Below, piece after piece: positions 10,430 through 21,400 of a DNA stretch of 64,000 bases. A program made the translations under genes and the position numbers. Where the stretch lies: NCBI GenBank assembly GCA_032716605.1, contig CM064502.1:38130895-38194894 (forward strand), written 5' to 3'. Position 1 is the first letter of the stretch. Each line of letters opens with the position of its first letter. The stretch comes from Paralithodes platypus (Eukaryota > Arthropoda > Malacostraca > Decapoda > Lithodidae). The notes under the pieces are model-generated. The model did not search any database. It saw only the letters and a program-made list of their open reading frames with translations, and had not been told where the DNA came from.

Positions 10430-11880
10430 CCTAATTTAAGATTATAAAGTTAGGCTATCGTTAATTTGATTGATAGCCTGTTAATTTTTAACCTAAACTA
10501 ATGTTATTAGGCTACCCTAATCCCATCAAAATGCCTCAAAGCATGTAGGCCTAGGCTAAGTCTAACTTCTATATATGCTAGGCTATATAGCCTAGCCTAG
10601 GGCTATAATCACTAATCCCATCAAAATGCCTCAAAGCATGTAGGCTAAATATTGCATGTTCTAACTTCTAAATATAGCCTAGGCCTATAGGCTAATTACT
10701 AATATAAGTAATTTTATTAGGCTTGACCTAGGCTACCCTAATCCTATCAAAATGCCTCAAAGCATGTAGGCTAAATAATATTGCATTTTCTAACTTCTAT
10801 ATATATATATAGGCTAGCTTAGGTCTAGGCTATAATCAGTCAATCACTAATTCCATCAAAATGCCTCCAAGCATGTAGGCTAAATATTGCATGCTGTAAC
10901 TTCTATATATATATATATATATAGCCTAGGTCTAGGCTATAATCACTAATTCCATCAAATACCTCAAAGCATGTAGGCTAAATACTGCATGTTCTAACTT
11001 TAATATATAGCCTAGGCCTAGGTCTAGGCTATAATCAGTCACTAATTCCATTAAAATACCTCAAAGCATGTAGCCTAAATATTGCATGTTCTAACTTTTA
11101 TATATATATAGCCTTGGTCTAGGCTATAATCACTAATTCCATAAAAATGCCTCAAAGCATGTAGGCTAAATATTGCATGTTCTCATCATCATCATCAAAT
11201 CTGACCCCTCGCTTCCAGAGGAAGCACCCCCAAAAGGGATGGCCATGGCAGAAACTGCCTCCAGGTTCCCAGACATGCCCCGACTGCCCCACTCCACAGT
11301 GCCATTTCCACTAAGTGGATTATAACCATGAACACTGAAGGAGCAGACTCAGAGCAGTCCCTCACCCGGATGGCAGTTCCACCACTGTTTTGCTATTTTA
11401 TTTACCCCAGTGGGGCCCTGGCTGGAAGCATACCAAGCACAGGAATTTTCTGGAAATAGGAACCAGTGGTCCACTGCTTCAGAGGCTGATTGCACCACCA
11501 TAGTGGTGGGCGGTGAGGTCGCCGCATCCCTACGCCAGAGAGAGAAAGGCCAACTTGTGCCAATGGGCTGTGAGAGTAAGACACATAGGGAAACATGGGG
11601 CACACCATTATGGCCCCACTGCCTTCACCACTCTCAAGAAAAAAGTTAGAAATAAGAATTATGATAAAGGTACAGTCAGAAAACGGCTATGGGAAGTAGA
11701 GGACACCAACCCTCACTCTGATAGATCCAGCCCACCATCATGTTCTAACTTTAATATATAGCCTAGACCTAGGTCTAGGCTATAATCAGTCACTAATTCC
11801 ATCAAAATGCCTCAAAGCATGTAGGCCTAGGCTAAATATTGCATGTTCTAACTTCTATGTATAGGCCTAGGCCTATAATC
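10430..11880. repeat. Minisatellite, about 90-126 bp unit, inside the hAT element
   Basis: About eight imperfect copies carry the core ATGCCTCAAAGCATGTAGGC. Copies begin near 10531, 10626, 10752, 10861, 10959, 11056, 11146 and 11807. Units also share TTGCATGTTCTAACTT and TAGGCCTAGGCTA-rich stretches with variable TA runs. The last gap is caused by the 555-bp insertion at 11184-11738. Confidence 0.88.
11184..11738 (-). mobile_element. 555-bp insertion with 8-bp target duplication in the minisatellite
   Basis: CATGTTCT flanks it on both sides (11176-11183 and 11739-11746), which restores a normal minisatellite unit when the insert is removed. The left edge is CATCATCATCATC; on the minus strand this is a GATG-type simple tail, as in some LINE- or SINE-like retroelements. 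No terminal inverted repeat is visible. The body contains no clear tRNA-like promoter or protein domain. A retroposon inserted in minus orientation is the best guess. Confidence 0.65.
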
Positions 11881-12610
11881 ACACTCATTTTATTAGTGTC
11901 AAGTAGAAAGTGTTAATTTTGAAAGAATCATATACTGTAGGCCTAGACTAAATTTAGCCTACAATCAAATTTTATTAAATTTTGATCTGAAGCTAGGCCT
12001 TTATTCTGAGCATTAAAATTAATAGGCCTAGGCTACTTTCTATTAAATTACTTAATCTATCTAAAGTAGACCTATCTAGGCATATATAGCCTATTGCCAT
12101 TCCCAAAGGGGGGGACGACGAATAAATCGCCCCCTTGCACCTCTGTGATCCGGCGTACCTCCTCCTGAATGGTGCGGAATTGCGAATACTGATTATTACT
12201 GAAGCACTCTCCCCATAAACAAGTTGCCCCAACGTGTTACTGCCCATGTGGACAAACTAAGTGGCCTATGCTATATATATTAACCCTTTCACTGTGGGTG
12301 ACATTCTGGAATGTTTTGGCAATTTACAGCAATTTCCAAGCTTTAAAAGCCTGTATGTATATCCTTGAGGTCCATGGAAGTTGGGCAACATTATATTTAA
12401 GTAAATATATATATTTATTGACATTAGAGATTGAATTTATTGATTTACCCTTGATTCTGCAGTTTAAATTTAAAATTAATAAAAAACGGTTTGCGTTTGC
12501 ATATTTGCATTTGAGGACTAGAAATTTCACAAGGTTTGCACATTTGTGTTTGCTGAAGTTATGTTCTGGGTTTGCTGATTTGAGTTTGCTGACTTGACTT
12601 TTTGTTTGTG
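11881..12610. other. Right part of the hAT element, non-coding
   Basis: AT-rich sequence with TAGGCCTA motifs, and TTTGCATATTTGCATTTGAG followed by related TTTGC/TTTGTG repeats at about 12490-12600. A TTAACCCTTTCACTGTGGG stretch at about 12281 resembles TTAA-transposon ends, but I found no partner end. No gene is supported. Confidence 0.5.
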
Positions 12611-12631
12611 GTGCCCAGCTCTGCCTATCTG

Positions 12632-13480
12632 CAGGCGATGACAAGTCCAGGAAGAGTCGGTCTAGGAAGTCCTCCTCATCGTCGAAGAAGGCGGCGCAGC
12701 CTCCACCCAAACCGGTTAAAAAGTCTTCGTCAAGTAAGGAGGCAACCAGAGACACATCCAGTCATGTCTCAGGCCATTCTCTCCGGTTTACCATTCCTCA
12801 CAACCAGCAACCAGAACCTAAGGTCTTGCCAGTATTGGGAACGGAGAAAGGTAGCAGCATGTGTTCTAGTCGGCGGGAGTATGAGAGCTCTTCTGACCAG
12901 CCCGCCTCAGTTCAAGACCCTTCAGAGTATGACATACCGGATCTGAACTTTAGAGACCTTTCTGAGTTCAACGTTCTCGACGACTCACAAACAGGAACTC
13001 ATGATTCCGCTGCCCGGGTCGGCGAGTCTCGGTTGGAGGCTATACCGGCCCCCCTGACCCGGTCACCGGGATCTACTTTACACCAACAAGGAGTACACGC
13101 CGAGACGCAGGCGTCTGGCCAACATCCTTATTCTCGGCATTCGGGAACGCAAGACTCAGAGATGTCGAAGTCCGCGTCCCAGTCAGACCAAGAAACTGGC
13201 GTTTTTGTAGCGAGGGACCAATTACATGAGTTATTTGACTTTATGAGACAGGTTAAAGGTGAGCGACAGGTATCAGTTGCAGTACCAGTAGCCCCGGTGG
13301 TGTGACCTCTAGGGCAGGTACTTGTTCAACCTCAAGTTGATGTAAATTTACCTCCCCCTTCAGTCACTCCTATAGTTTCCACTTCGGGAGCTACGGCGCT
13401 GTTGCCGTCCAATCTGAAATTGTTCTCGGATTTGCTTCCTCCCCCTCTTGATAAATCCATTCCTAGTAAAAAGGCCCTAT
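12632..13480 (+). pseudogene. DIRS-like gag, second segment (after hAT insertion)
   Basis: Continues the gag frame with GDDKSRKSRSRKSSSSSKKA, a basic Ser/Lys/Arg-rich stretch, then acidic/Ser-rich sequence (EYDIPDLNFRDLSEFNVLDD). An in-frame TGA at 13303-13305 is followed by clearly continuing sequence (PLGQVLVQPQVDVNLPPP), so it looks like a nonsense mutation. A frameshift near 13480 moves the gag into the next frame. Confidence 0.7.
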
Positions 13481-14647
13481 GCCACTTTTATACGGACCGG
13501 ATACATCTTGGTCTGTTGTTAAGCCTTTACACCCCGAGGTCGCACAACCCACAGTTACGGGTGAGTCCCCTGTGCTGGAACATTGGGTTATTGAGGCGAG
13601 TGAGGCTAAGAAATTGAGGGCCAAGAACCAGTCTGGAGAGGTACTTGATGTTGTCGTCAGGGCCATTCCTACATTTTATAATCCTGACTATTTTGTGTAC
13701 ATGCCATCTCCTGCCTTGCCTCCAGCTTCCGCCGGAAAACTATTTTCCGACTGGACTAAGTCAGATGGGTTTAATGATTTAAAGCTGTTACAGGGTTTGA
13801 CCCCAGAATTTAATTCAATACCCTTCAGGGACTCTGCTGGGTCTTCAATATTTCAGATCCAAGGGGCTGAGTCAGGGCTGCGGGTTGCATGGGGACAAGA
13901 GGCCCAGCTGTATGCCAGCACAATAACAAACAAAAGCAGTCATCAGCTTCCGCAAGAAGACAATCATTGGTTTTCAATGCCGGTAGGAAAGGCAGTAGGG
14001 ATACCCCAACATATTTTTGATTTTTTGGGTGCCTCTAAACTTTCTTTATGCCAGTTACCTGAACCATTTTGTTCTCCCACACAGGTCCAGATCGATAAAG
14101 ACTATACAATGAGGCAGAAAGCCTGGAGACAGGCGTCCCAATACTTACTCAGCCGCCAACTTGCGGCCTCTTTGGCTAGGACGTCTTAGTCAGTAACGGA
14201 CGCCGGGACCCAGAAGGCTCTTTCTCTGACTAGGCGCCTTCTTCTCCAAAACTCCATTCATCTCTCGGCGACATCCGGACTGCTCTCTTTGAGGCGGTAC
14301 GGGTCCGTCAAGACCCGAGGGTGTACTTGGTTAGGAGACTCCCTGCAGAGATCGGTAGGAGACTGATATTATCAAATGTTTTCACCAAAACTCTAGCCTC
14401 AGACGATGCCTGGCGCACTGTCAATTTCCTTCTAGACTCGCAACCTGCCACTACTTCTAAGTCAAAGAGTGAGCATTCAGTTAAATCTAAATTTAATGCC
14501 AAGAGTTCCTTTTGTGATCAATCCCAGTAATTTCAGCCATCAAAGACTTACACTGCCCCTGCGAATAACGGGACGTCTCGTGGACGAGGTCAATCCAGGG
14601 CTAGAGGGCGTTGGTTTAGGGGTCAGTCTAGGGGTAAAACCCGGTAG
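13479..14647 (+). pseudogene. DIRS-like gag, C-terminal part with RG-rich end
   Basis: 13479-14189 (WSVVKPLHPEV, LFSDWTKSDGF, MRQKAWRQASQYL) gives the main gag body and ends in TAG. Sequence continues past this stop, shifts frame near 14290 and reads LFEAVRVRQDPRVYLVRRLP, a stretch typical of DIRS/Pat gag proteins. After another in-frame TAA at about 14527 the tail reads SRGRGQSRARGRWFRGQSRG and ends with TAG at 14645-14647. An RG-rich, nucleic-acid-binding C terminus is common in DIRS gag proteins. Confidence 0.72.
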
Positions 14648-14769
14648 TGATGGTAGCAAGGCCTCTCATCCCCCCACTCCAAAATCAGAGTCACAACCCT
14701 CCTCTTCAAAAAACTGAGACATCACAAGGCTCTCTCACTCCCAGTGCCAAGGCGAGACGGAACCGAGAG

Positions 14770-15935
14770 TAGTACTGCCGGACAACACCACTCATGCAAC
14801 TGGTAACTTCCGAGAATGTTATCGGGCATGGCCCCGGCGAACATGGGCGAGGACGGCAGTCCGCAAAGGCCTCTCCTGGCGGTGGTCCCGGCGACCCCAT
14901 TTACGTATCCCCACAGAATTCAATCTTGTTTCATTGGAGGTGGGATTCGTCGTCAAAGAGATGGCCCAAAAGCAGATTATTATCCCCAGTCCTCTGTCAC
15001 AGCCCGTGTTCATATCCCGGTTTTTCCTGGTGCCAAAGAGGGACAGTGTTCAGATGAGGCCAGTGATCGACCTCTCTTATCTCAACACCCATATTCACAA
15101 TCAGTTGTTCAGGATGCTGACTGTGAATCAGATCAGATTGACACTCCCGCCGCAGGGTTGGATGTGTTCCATCGATCTAACAGAAGCCTATTGGCATGTC
15201 CCTATCAACAAACGTTTTCAAAAGTATCTAGCTTTGCGCAACGGGGATCAAACGTTTGTCTTTCAAAGAATGCCCTTTGGATTAAATCTAGCACCCAGAA
15301 TATTCACAAAATTGGTCCGACAGGCTTTGCTACCATTACTCAAACAGGGGATCATGGTGTTATGGTACCTAGACATTTGGTTAATAGTAGTACAATCCAA
15401 AATAATCTGCCTCCAACATGCACAACTAGTGTTAACTCATGTAACTGCCTTGGGGTTCAAGGTGAACTTAGCAAAGTCCTCCCTGATCCCCACCAGGAAA
15501 ACTCAGTGGGTGGGTCTTATCTGGGATACCGAGTTCCTCACTCTGAGCCAGAGCGAAGACAACCGTCAGAGATTTCGGAGGAAACTCTTTCGGTTTCTTC
15601 ATTCTCTGACAACAACGAGGAGGATCTGGGAATCTCTGGTAGGCTCACTCAATTGGATACAGCTGACGGTCCCGTTAGGTCGTCTGAAGGTCAAACAAAT
15701 TATTTTGGAAGGAAACAGGTGCTTTCCGCTGTTGCCAGCAGAAACACTGAGGAAAATTCCAACTTTAATCCACAACCTCCTTGCGGCTTGGGCGAAGCCA
15801 GAAGTAATACACTCCTCCTCCGACGGTCTGGATAGATACAGACGCATCAGGTACCCTGGGATGGGGTTACCAGTCAAACCTAGGTCACCAGGGTCAGGGT
15901 CTATGGTCCAAATCAAATCACCTACATATTAATGA
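14770..15935 (+). pseudogene. DIRS-like reverse transcriptase and start of RNase H
   Basis: The RT frame is open before the first listed start at 14934 and contains FFLVPKRDSVQMRPVIDLSY (fingers), CSIDLTEAYWHVPI (motif A with catalytic Asp), FQRMPFGLNLAPRIFTKL (motif B) and YLDIW (motif C). Motif C should be YLDDW; the ATT codon at 15375-15377 replaces the second Asp. After a frameshift near 15825 the adjacent frame gives WIDTDASGTLGWGYQSN, the start of a DIRS-type RNase H (TDAS...GWG), which ends at about 15935. The element is truncated here and inactive. Confidence 0.85.
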
Positions 15936-17840
15936 CCAAAACAAAAAATCCCAAGAAAATAAACGAAAAATCCCAAGATTTTTGTTTTTTTTCCCCCGGG
16001 GATAAAAAGTATATAGAAATGAAGGATATGATGATAGGAACCCAAAACTACCATTAGAATTTTGCTACCTATATTGACCGCCGCTTGTACTGTATGTTGA
16101 TTGGGAGCTTTGCCTGTTCGAGTTCACTCGACTTCACACAAATGTTTTTGTTTTAATTGGGGGTAATGTGGTTTTTAAACTACCATTTATCCACAGAGGG
16201 TGATATCCTATTTATATTTTCCAAAGGGTTAATAATAACAAAGCGACATATACTGTATTCTACCTGATGTGCAGTAAGGTACTTTAACCCGTCAATTCTT
16301 GTGTACAGTATATGATGCTTCTGCACGGAAAACTTCTCAATATTGGCCATACAAAAACTGCACATGAGAAATCAGTTAATGATTGCATGTTAATCCAATG
16401 GACATTGTATAATCAGACAGGGACAAAATATCCTGTATTTCATTAACTTACTGAATTACTAATGCACAAATGATATTTCAGATTGTGGTCATCATGTCCC
16501 CAGTATCGGTAGGCCTACCTCTCAGCAAAACACAACTGATACAACGACAAGTAGCAGCTTGACTTGAGGAATACTCAGTAGGCCTACTTACAGTGCTCTA
16601 GATCATCTAATACAGGGTGAGAAATACTGTGATGTTGTTTTTCTTTTTTCAGGATAACATTATGCTTTCAGCATTCATAGAACCCTCCACCCTTGCTGTA
16701 GCCTCTCCCAATATATTCTTTATATTGTACTACCCTCTTGACTCGTCACACTGCACAAATACTTCAATTAGCTAACATTCTCCATTGTCTGACCATTCAA
16801 CCTAAACTCACACTAGGACTGCATTCCTCTCAAAGATGAGAACCTTAATCTAATTCATAATATTGCTCTCCACCGCCCCCAAACATGCCACACAGGGCTC
16901 GTACCGTACACATCCCACTACCCTGACGCCGTTATGAGTTAAATTCTTTCTTGACATACCCGAGTACAGTACTAGTTATTCTATCAATCTCTCCAGTAAT
17001 TTTTCCCAGATCCCAGTACTGTACGGTATATCAAATCTATCTATCTATCTGTCTATTCTACTGCTGGACGCTGTGATCACCGAAGGGGTGGCCTTTTGCA
17101 TTTATCTTGGGTCGTCCCAGTTTTGGTTTGTTTATTTTGCAAGTTTTACATTATAATTTCAACCTAAATACACTATACAGTGGCGGCGAAAAGTCTGCGC
17201 ACGGGCCTATAGACTTGGAATTACTAAATATGATCATACGCCCGGTAAGGGGTTGTACTCCCAAGTTACATAAAACCATATAACTTTGATGATAGTTACC
17301 CAAACCAGCATGGCACATGGCCACAGCTTGGATAGGGATTCTAGAATGTCACACATAGAAAACAATTACCGATTTCTATGATTTCCTCATATGTGCACAG
17401 TGAAATAAATATGATTTTGGTAAGTTTAGGGACTTCACATATATTTTTGTTATTGTGAGGCATATACTGAAGTTTTTTTGAGATATGAGTAGGCCTATTG
17501 TCACATAAAGAAATACTAATTTTCATGGGAAACCTATGCCCAAATTTTGCTGGAATTCATTGTTCAGGGGGAACCTATACCGGTACCCAATTTGTTTTTG
17601 GAATTAATTATTCATGGGCTACCAGACAGTGTCTGGAAAAGTGAGGTATCTTGGGTATCTGGGTTGTGAAAATTACCTAAACAAAAATGTTCATATAATA
17701 ATCTATTTATATACTTATTAAAATAAAACGCTTATTTTTGGGTAATATAATGATACACCTGTTATTCTGTGTATTTTGTTTTACCTTATATTTACATTTT
17801 CAATATAGCATAATTCGGGATTTGTTTTACCCTAGACCGG
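15936..17840. other. Non-coding spacer
   Basis: AT-rich DNA with no recognisable gene. An AAAAATCCCAAGA motif repeats near 15945-15980, and a short CTAT tetranucleotide tract lies at about 17038-17055. Confidence 0.6.
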
Positions 17841-17845
17841 CTTTT

Positions 17846-18165
17846 TTATGGGGGGGGCGGGAGGGAAGGAAGGGGGTAGGGGTGGTAGGGAGGGGGTGGT
17901 AGGGAGGGGGTGGTAGGGAGGGGGTGGGGGGCGGGAGGGGGCAGGGGGTGCGGGGAAGGAAGGAGGGTGGGGGTGGGGGTGGGGGTGGGGGGGGGGGTTA
18001 ACCAACAACGAGCCCCCCTACCACCCTAACTCCCCGCCTCCCCCTAACCCCGGCTACCACCCTACCCCCCTGCCCTCCCCTCCCTACCCTCCTTCCTTCC
18101 CTTCACCCCTGCCCCCTCCCTACCACCCCCTCCCTATCCGCCCCAACCCCCTCCTTCCCTCATAA
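17846..18165. repeat. G-rich arm followed by C-rich arm (large imperfect inverted repeat)
   Basis: 17846-17998 is built of GGGAGGGGGTGGTAGGGAG-type units on the plus strand. After a short AT-containing spacer (TTAACCAACAACGAG), 18012-18165 is C-rich with CCCTACCACC-type units that are the approximate reverse complement of the left arm. Each arm has many runs of three or more G, so G-quadruplex and hairpin formation are both possible. Confidence 0.9.
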
Positions 18166-18490
18166 TATATGATCACTTCGTCCTCGATTTGCTAATTCAA
18201 TATATAAAAATGTGAAATAACTTCATAAGCAAAAATACCTTAGAATTGGGTCTACTTTCATGGTCTAGGGTCAAAACATTTAATTTCTAAGTATTTCTAA
18301 GAGTGCCCGGTAAAGGGATAAACATGATTTTAACAGTGATAAAATGGAAAGGGATTTTTCATGAGGTACATATACTAGGGATTTTTCATGAGGTACGTAT
18401 GCTCTTTAATAAGACACCAGAAATTGTTGTTATAGAACAACAGTAGAAATTAAATGTTGTCAGCATTCTAATTTTCATTCCATTTTACAG

Positions 18491-21400
18491 GTCCATTGGA
18501 TCAACAGGGCAGGGGGGTGGAGTCCTCGGTGACGGTGAACTTTGTCCAGGGGGTCCATGACCGCTGTCAGGAGATGGAGCCATCTGCAGAAGCCCATACA
18601 GATGTTCGCATGTTGGACAAGGATCCATCTGCAGAAGCCCCTACTTATGTACGCATGTTGGACAAGGATCCAGCTGCAGAAGCCCCTACAGATGTTCGCA
18701 TATTGGACAAGGATCCAGCTGCATAAGCCCCTACAGATGTTCGCATGTTGGACAAGGATCCAGCTGCAGAAGCCCCTACAGATGTTCGTATGTTGGACAA
18801 GGATCCAGCTGCAGAAGCCCCTACAGATGTTCGCATGTTGGACAAGGATCCAGCTGCAGAAGCCCCTACAGATGTTCGCATGTTGGACAAGGATCCAGCT
18901 GCAGAAGCCCCTACAGATGTTCGCATGTTGGACAAGAATCCAGCTGCAGAAGCCCCGACAGATGTTCGTATGTTGGACAAGGATCCAGCTGCAGAAGCCC
19001 CTACAGATGTTCGCATGTTGGACAAAGATCCAGCTGCAGAAGCCCCTACAGATGTTCGCATGTTGGACAAGGATCCAGCTGCAGAAGCCCCTACAGATGT
19101 TCGCATGTTGGACAAGGATCCAGCTGCAGAAGCCCCTACAGATGTTCGCATGTTGGACAAGGATCCAGCTGCAGAAGCCCCTACAGATGTTCACATGTTG
19201 GACAAGGAGCCAGCTGCAGAGGCCCCTACAGATGTTCGCATGTTGGACAAGGAGCCAGCTGCAGAAGCCCCTACAGATGTTCGCATGTTGGACAAGGATC
19301 CAGCTGCAGAAGCCCCTACAGATGTTCGCATGTTGGACAAGGATCCAGCTGCAGAAGCCCCTACAGATGTTCGCATGTTGGACAAGGATCCAGCTGCAGA
19401 AGCCCCTACAGATGTTCGCATGTTGGACAAGGATCCAGCTGCAGAAGCCCCTACAGATGTTTGCATGTTGGACAAGGAGCCAGCTGCAGAGGCCCCTACA
19501 GATGTTCGCATGTTGGACAAGGAGCCAGCTGCAGAAGCCCCTACAGATGTTCGAATGTTGGACAATGCATCCAACATGCCAACGGGCTTCCTCCAATCCT
19601 CCGTCCACCTTCCTCCTTCCTCTCTTACAAACACAGGTGAAGATTCTAATGAGGGTCAGTATGCTGCTGCCGAGATGTTGCCTGACTTTAGTCAACATCG
19701 CATAAAAAGCAGTCAGCTGTACTCTGCTCAAGAGTTAGCTGCTGCTGATATTTTGGCTGACTTGAGTCAACATCACGGAGTAAACAGTCGGCTGTCTGGT
19801 TAAGCACCTATCACTGACCCATGAACATCTTTTCCATCAGTAGACCTGCCAAAGTCAGTGGAACAACTTGAACAAAAAGTTGTAAAACAAACTGCCGAGT
19901 ATAGGATTATTCAAGAGAAGTTGCAGCAGGCAACTAACAGCTTAAGCATATATGCTAAAGCTTTAGAAAAGTGCTTTACAGCAAATCAGATTCAATGTTT
20001 ATTATCTGGTAAACCCATCTCATGCTGGTCTGAAGAGGACATTGTACGTGCCCTGGCTCTTCGAAGTCTTGGCATTAAACCGTATAATTATCTTAGGAAG
20101 CACATGAACATTCCACTGCCATGTATTTCCACGCTAAATAGAAGGGTTTCGGGTATTAATGTTGAGCCTGGTTTGCTGAACTCAGTACTACGAATAATGC
20201 ATATACGAGGCATGTCGCTAAGTACTGGTGAAAAAGCATGCATCGTGTGCTTTGATGAGATGAAGGTTGAGAACAAATACAGCTTTGATAAAGGTGCAGA
20301 TAAGATCTACAAACCCCATAATTATGTCCAAGTAGTTATGGCTCAGGGTATTATCTGCAACTGGAAGCAACCTGTATTTTATAACTTTGACACTAAAATG
20401 ACCAAAGAGTTATTATTGCATATAATTAGTAGCCTAGAAATGCAAGAATTTCCAGTACATGCAACAGTGTGCGACTTGTCTGGTGGCAATCAAGGATTGC
20501 TAAAATTCTTGGGAATAGATTTTTCAACCACTACAAGCTTTGACAATCCCATTCAATCACATAGAAAAGTGCATGTTTTTGCTGACCCTCCCCATTTACT
20601 GAAGTTAGTCAGAAACAATATTCTTGATCATGGCATAGATACCCCATTTGGAATGGTCAATTCAGCCTCTTTGTTTGAACTTGTGCAATATCAAAATGGG
20701 GATTTTAAATATACACCCAAACTTTCTGAAGCCAATCTAACTGTCACAGGACCCCAGCGTCAAAAAGTTAAAACAGCCGCACACTTGTTGTCTGAAACCG
20801 TGGCCAACTGCTTGGAATACTTAGGAAATCTTAACATTCTAGAGTCAACAAACTGGAGAGCAACTAGTAAACTCATCAATTTAGTAGACACGTGGTTTGA
20901 TCTATTTAACACTTCCTCCTTCACTAGTGACAAACCACAAAGGTCAGCATTCAAAGCAAGTACCCATCAGGTAAATATGTTAAATTCAATGATAGAAGTA
21001 TTCCAAAATTCCAAGGTTTCAGGCAGAGTGTTCCCTTTCCAAAACGGCATTGCTCTAGCATCAAGATCATTACAAAATGTATTTGTAGACATGAAACAAC
21101 TTTATTCAATCAGATATCTGCTAACTCGGAGATTGAATCAAGATGTATTAGAAAACAGTTTTGGAATCCTGAGACAAATGGGCAGTAGTCATGATCATCC
21201 TGATCCAGTCAGTCTGAAGTACAGGATGCGGCGATACATCTTATGTTTTAGTAGCGGTAAATCCAAATACTAATATCATTAAAGGGGGTTCTTTTATGGC
21301 AGAAGGCATAACAGAATTCACTACTCAGAGTTCTCCAATCAAGAAAGTAGTTGGGGAGCATTGCTCTAGCCTTAATGATATCAGTAATGATTGGAGTACC

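Larger units (their letters stand above)
9802..12623. mobile_element. 2.8-kb hAT-type DNA transposon inserted in the DIRS gag
   Basis: Flanked by a perfect 8-bp target duplication CCTATCTG (9794-9801 and 12624-12631). Terminal inverted repeats: left GAGAGCTGGGCAC (9802-9814), right GTGCCCAGCTCTG (12611-12623), which pair at 12 of 13 bases; the consensus CAGAGCTGGGCAC is a classic hAT terminus. An 8-bp duplication plus CAG-starting ends defines the hAT superfamily. The gag frame before and after the element is in phase. No complete hAT transposase is present, so this copy is non-autonomous. Internally it carries short palindromes, a minisatellite and a second insertion. Confidence 0.9.
9324..15935 (+). 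mobile_element. DIRS-like retrotransposon, 3'-truncated, interrupted by a hAT element
   Basis: A plus-strand element with a gag-like ORF (9324-9801 continuing at 12632-14647) and an RT ORF (about 14770-15825) running into the start of RNase H (to about 15935). The RT style (IDLTEAYWHVPI, MPFGLNLAPRIFTKL) and the RG-rich end of the gag are characteristic of DIRS elements. Similarity stops at about 15935 within RNase H. The methyltransferase and tyrosine recombinase expected downstream in DIRS elements are absent. Several stops and frameshifts show that the copy is inactive. Confidence 0.82.

Noticed and set aside
11349..11649. ORFs on both strands within the 555-bp insert
   Set aside because: They overlap each other, lack domains and fit no gene structure.
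18475..19731. Long antisense and alternative-frame ORFs (for example 418 codons on the minus strand)
   Set aside because: They are shadows of the 45-bp minisatellite: a period divisible by three keeps all frames open. Only the plus-strand frame continues into the transposase.
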